From Vibrio azureus (GTDB lineage Bacteria; Pseudomonadota; Gammaproteobacteria; Enterobacterales; Vibrionaceae): a stretch of 64,000 nucleotides of DNA. The translations under genes were made by a program, and so were the position numbers. The notes beneath the pieces were generated by a model. That model made no database searches and was not told where the DNA came from. It saw only the letters and a program-made list of their open reading frames with translations. Location of the stretch: positions 1 through 64,000 of the forward strand of contig NZ_CP018617.1 of NCBI RefSeq assembly GCF_002849855.1. The letters run 5' to 3'. Of the stretch, positions 63,038-64,000 are shown piece by piece; positions within the stretch are counted from its first letter, which is position 1, and each line of letters opens with the position of its first letter.

Positions 63038-64000
63038 TCAGATATTTTTTATCGATGATGAACCTCATATTCGCGATGCTGTATCACAGGCTTTACTGCT
63101 TGAAGGACTCGATGTGACATGTTTACCTAATGCGGTCGAAGCATTACGTGTCATTGATGTCGACAAGCCTGCTTTAATCATCACGGATATAAATATGCCA
63201 GTGATGGATGGGTTGGAATTTATGCGGACCTTGTTAAATCAAAATAAACATTTTCAATTTATTGTCTTGACGGGGTACGGCGATGTAAAAACCGCAGTTG
63301 AAGCGATGAAGTGTGGCGCCTACGATTTTCTAGAAAAGCCGTTTTCGACAGAACATTTGCTCAAGTCTTTATACAAAGCGAATGACAAGTTGCAGTTACT
63401 GCAGGAAAATATCTGGTTAAAGAAAGAGCTGGATATGCAGACACATGTGGGACCAAAGATGATTGGACACAGTCAAGTCATGGTCGATATACGCCGCGCA
63501 TTAATCAGTGCCCCTGCTCAGCAACCGATTATTTTTTTGGGTGAAGCAGGCACAGGCAAAAGACTCGCTGCACAATTCACTCATGATATTCACGCTCCAC
63601 CAGAAGCAGAACTCATCACGCTTTCCAGTGAAGATTGGCAAGATGAATCTCAAGAACGTCTGTATCAGTTTCTTGATGATTTACCCTGTGACCGATGTTC
63701 ATGTAGCCTCTATATTTACAATATGGAACACATGACACTGGAGCAGTGGCAATCCCTATTAGCTCACCCAAATATTAACCGTGTTCTCGGCTCTGCCAGC
63801 AGAGTTTCCAAAGCGATCGAGCAAGTCACCAACGTTATCCGTATGCCTACTTTAGATCAGCGTAAAGAAGATATTGGCCCACTATACCGCCACTTTGTCC
63901 GCCATGCGACTAGTCGTTATCAACTGCAACCACAGCAGATAAGCCTTGAAGAAATACAAGAGCTTACCGATCGAGAGTGGCCAGAAAACATCAAACAATT
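63030..64000 (+). CDS. DctD-like response regulator, partial, apparently without the sigma-54 contact loop
   Basis: ATG 63030 behind CAGGAGG, cut by the window end after 323 residues. Receiver domain about 1-120 with phospho-acceptor Asp53 in IITDINMPVMDG and Lys in FLEKPFS. A AAA+-like domain begins at about 140 (MIGHSQVMVDIRRAL) with a Walker-A-like GEAGTGKR. In the following 100 residues the GAFTGA sigma-54 contact loop and the usual Walker B GGTLFLDE are not found, and the region is shorter than in DctD. It ends in TDREWPENIKQL, matching the family's PGNVREL motif. Confidence 0.82.
   Translation, partial: MHSQIFFIDDEPHIRDAVSQALLLEGLDVTCLPNAVEALRVIDVDKPALIITDINMPVMDGLEFMRTLLNQNKHFQFIVLTGYGDVKTAVEAMKCGAYDFLEKPFSTEHLLKSLYKANDKLQLLQENIWLKKELDMQTHVGPKMIGHSQVMVDIRRALISAPAQQPIIFLGEAGTGKRLAAQFTHDIHAPPEAELITLSSEDWQDESQERLYQFLDDLPCDRCSCSLYIYNMEHMTLEQWQSLLAHPNINRVLGSASRVSKAIEQVTNVIRMPTLDQRKEDIGPLYRHFVRHATSRYQLQPQQISLEEIQELTDREWPENIKQ

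Overview
The window looks like a stretch of a Vibrio chromosome, probably the smaller, more variable one. The genus is inferred from the proline-utilisation cluster with its AraC-type regulator, small families typical of vibrios (DUF2999, DUF3297), ToxR-like membrane regulators, and a palindromic intergenic repeat (TATACCCAAGTGACCTCAAG and variants) at about twenty places. No rRNA, tRNA or CRISPR array was seen.

Layout. 1-4244 (minus) is the 5' part of a very large exported protein ending, within the window, in 204-bp tandem repeats. 4639-6318 is an RluA-type pseudouridine synthase. 6387-27368 is clearly AT-rich and looks accessory. It holds two paralogous ToxR/ToxS-like (co-component) regulator pairs, a small secreted peptide, an AAA ATPase, a chaperone-usher fimbrial operon (18015 down to 10939) ending in a DUF1566-type lipoprotein, a three-gene secreted cassette with a Hint (intein/hedgehog) domain protein, a second copy of the lipoprotein, a GH18-like protein with two relatives sharing its C-terminal carbohydrate-binding-like module, a decayed IS5-family element and an intact MITE.

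28332-41169 is rich in surface and secreted proteins: an OmpA-like porin translationally close to a 1557-residue lipoprotein with nine Ig-like domains and a C-terminal sphingomyelinase-type phosphodiesterase, then a second free sphingomyelinase and a possible pore-forming-fold protein. Between them are housekeeping genes: riboflavin synthase, DUF3297, a monooxygenase/cysteine hydrolase pair divergent from a GlxA-type regulator, and DUF2999.

41435-48522 holds a YdcF-type protein, a MOSC protein, a 58-residue zinc-ribbon protein, a CtlX-like guanidino hydrolase, an ABC exporter and a DUF445 protein. 48648-55927 is the proline catabolism region: Lrp-type regulator, putP, a separate gene for what is the C-terminal domain of long PutA proteins, putA, and an AraC-type regulator. 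The rest is pdxH, a GNAT acetyltransferase, a gluzincin-like exported protein, OsmC plus an SDR behind a 16-bp palindromic operator, and a DctB/DctD-like two-component pair whose response regulator runs off the right edge and appears to lack the sigma-54 contact motif.

The most interesting points are the paired co-component regulators with identical 41-nt overlaps, the Ig-sphingomyelinase lipoprotein with its OmpA partner, the Hint-domain cassette, the split PutA, and a MITE insertion whose pre-insertion site survives in a neighbouring tandem duplicate.
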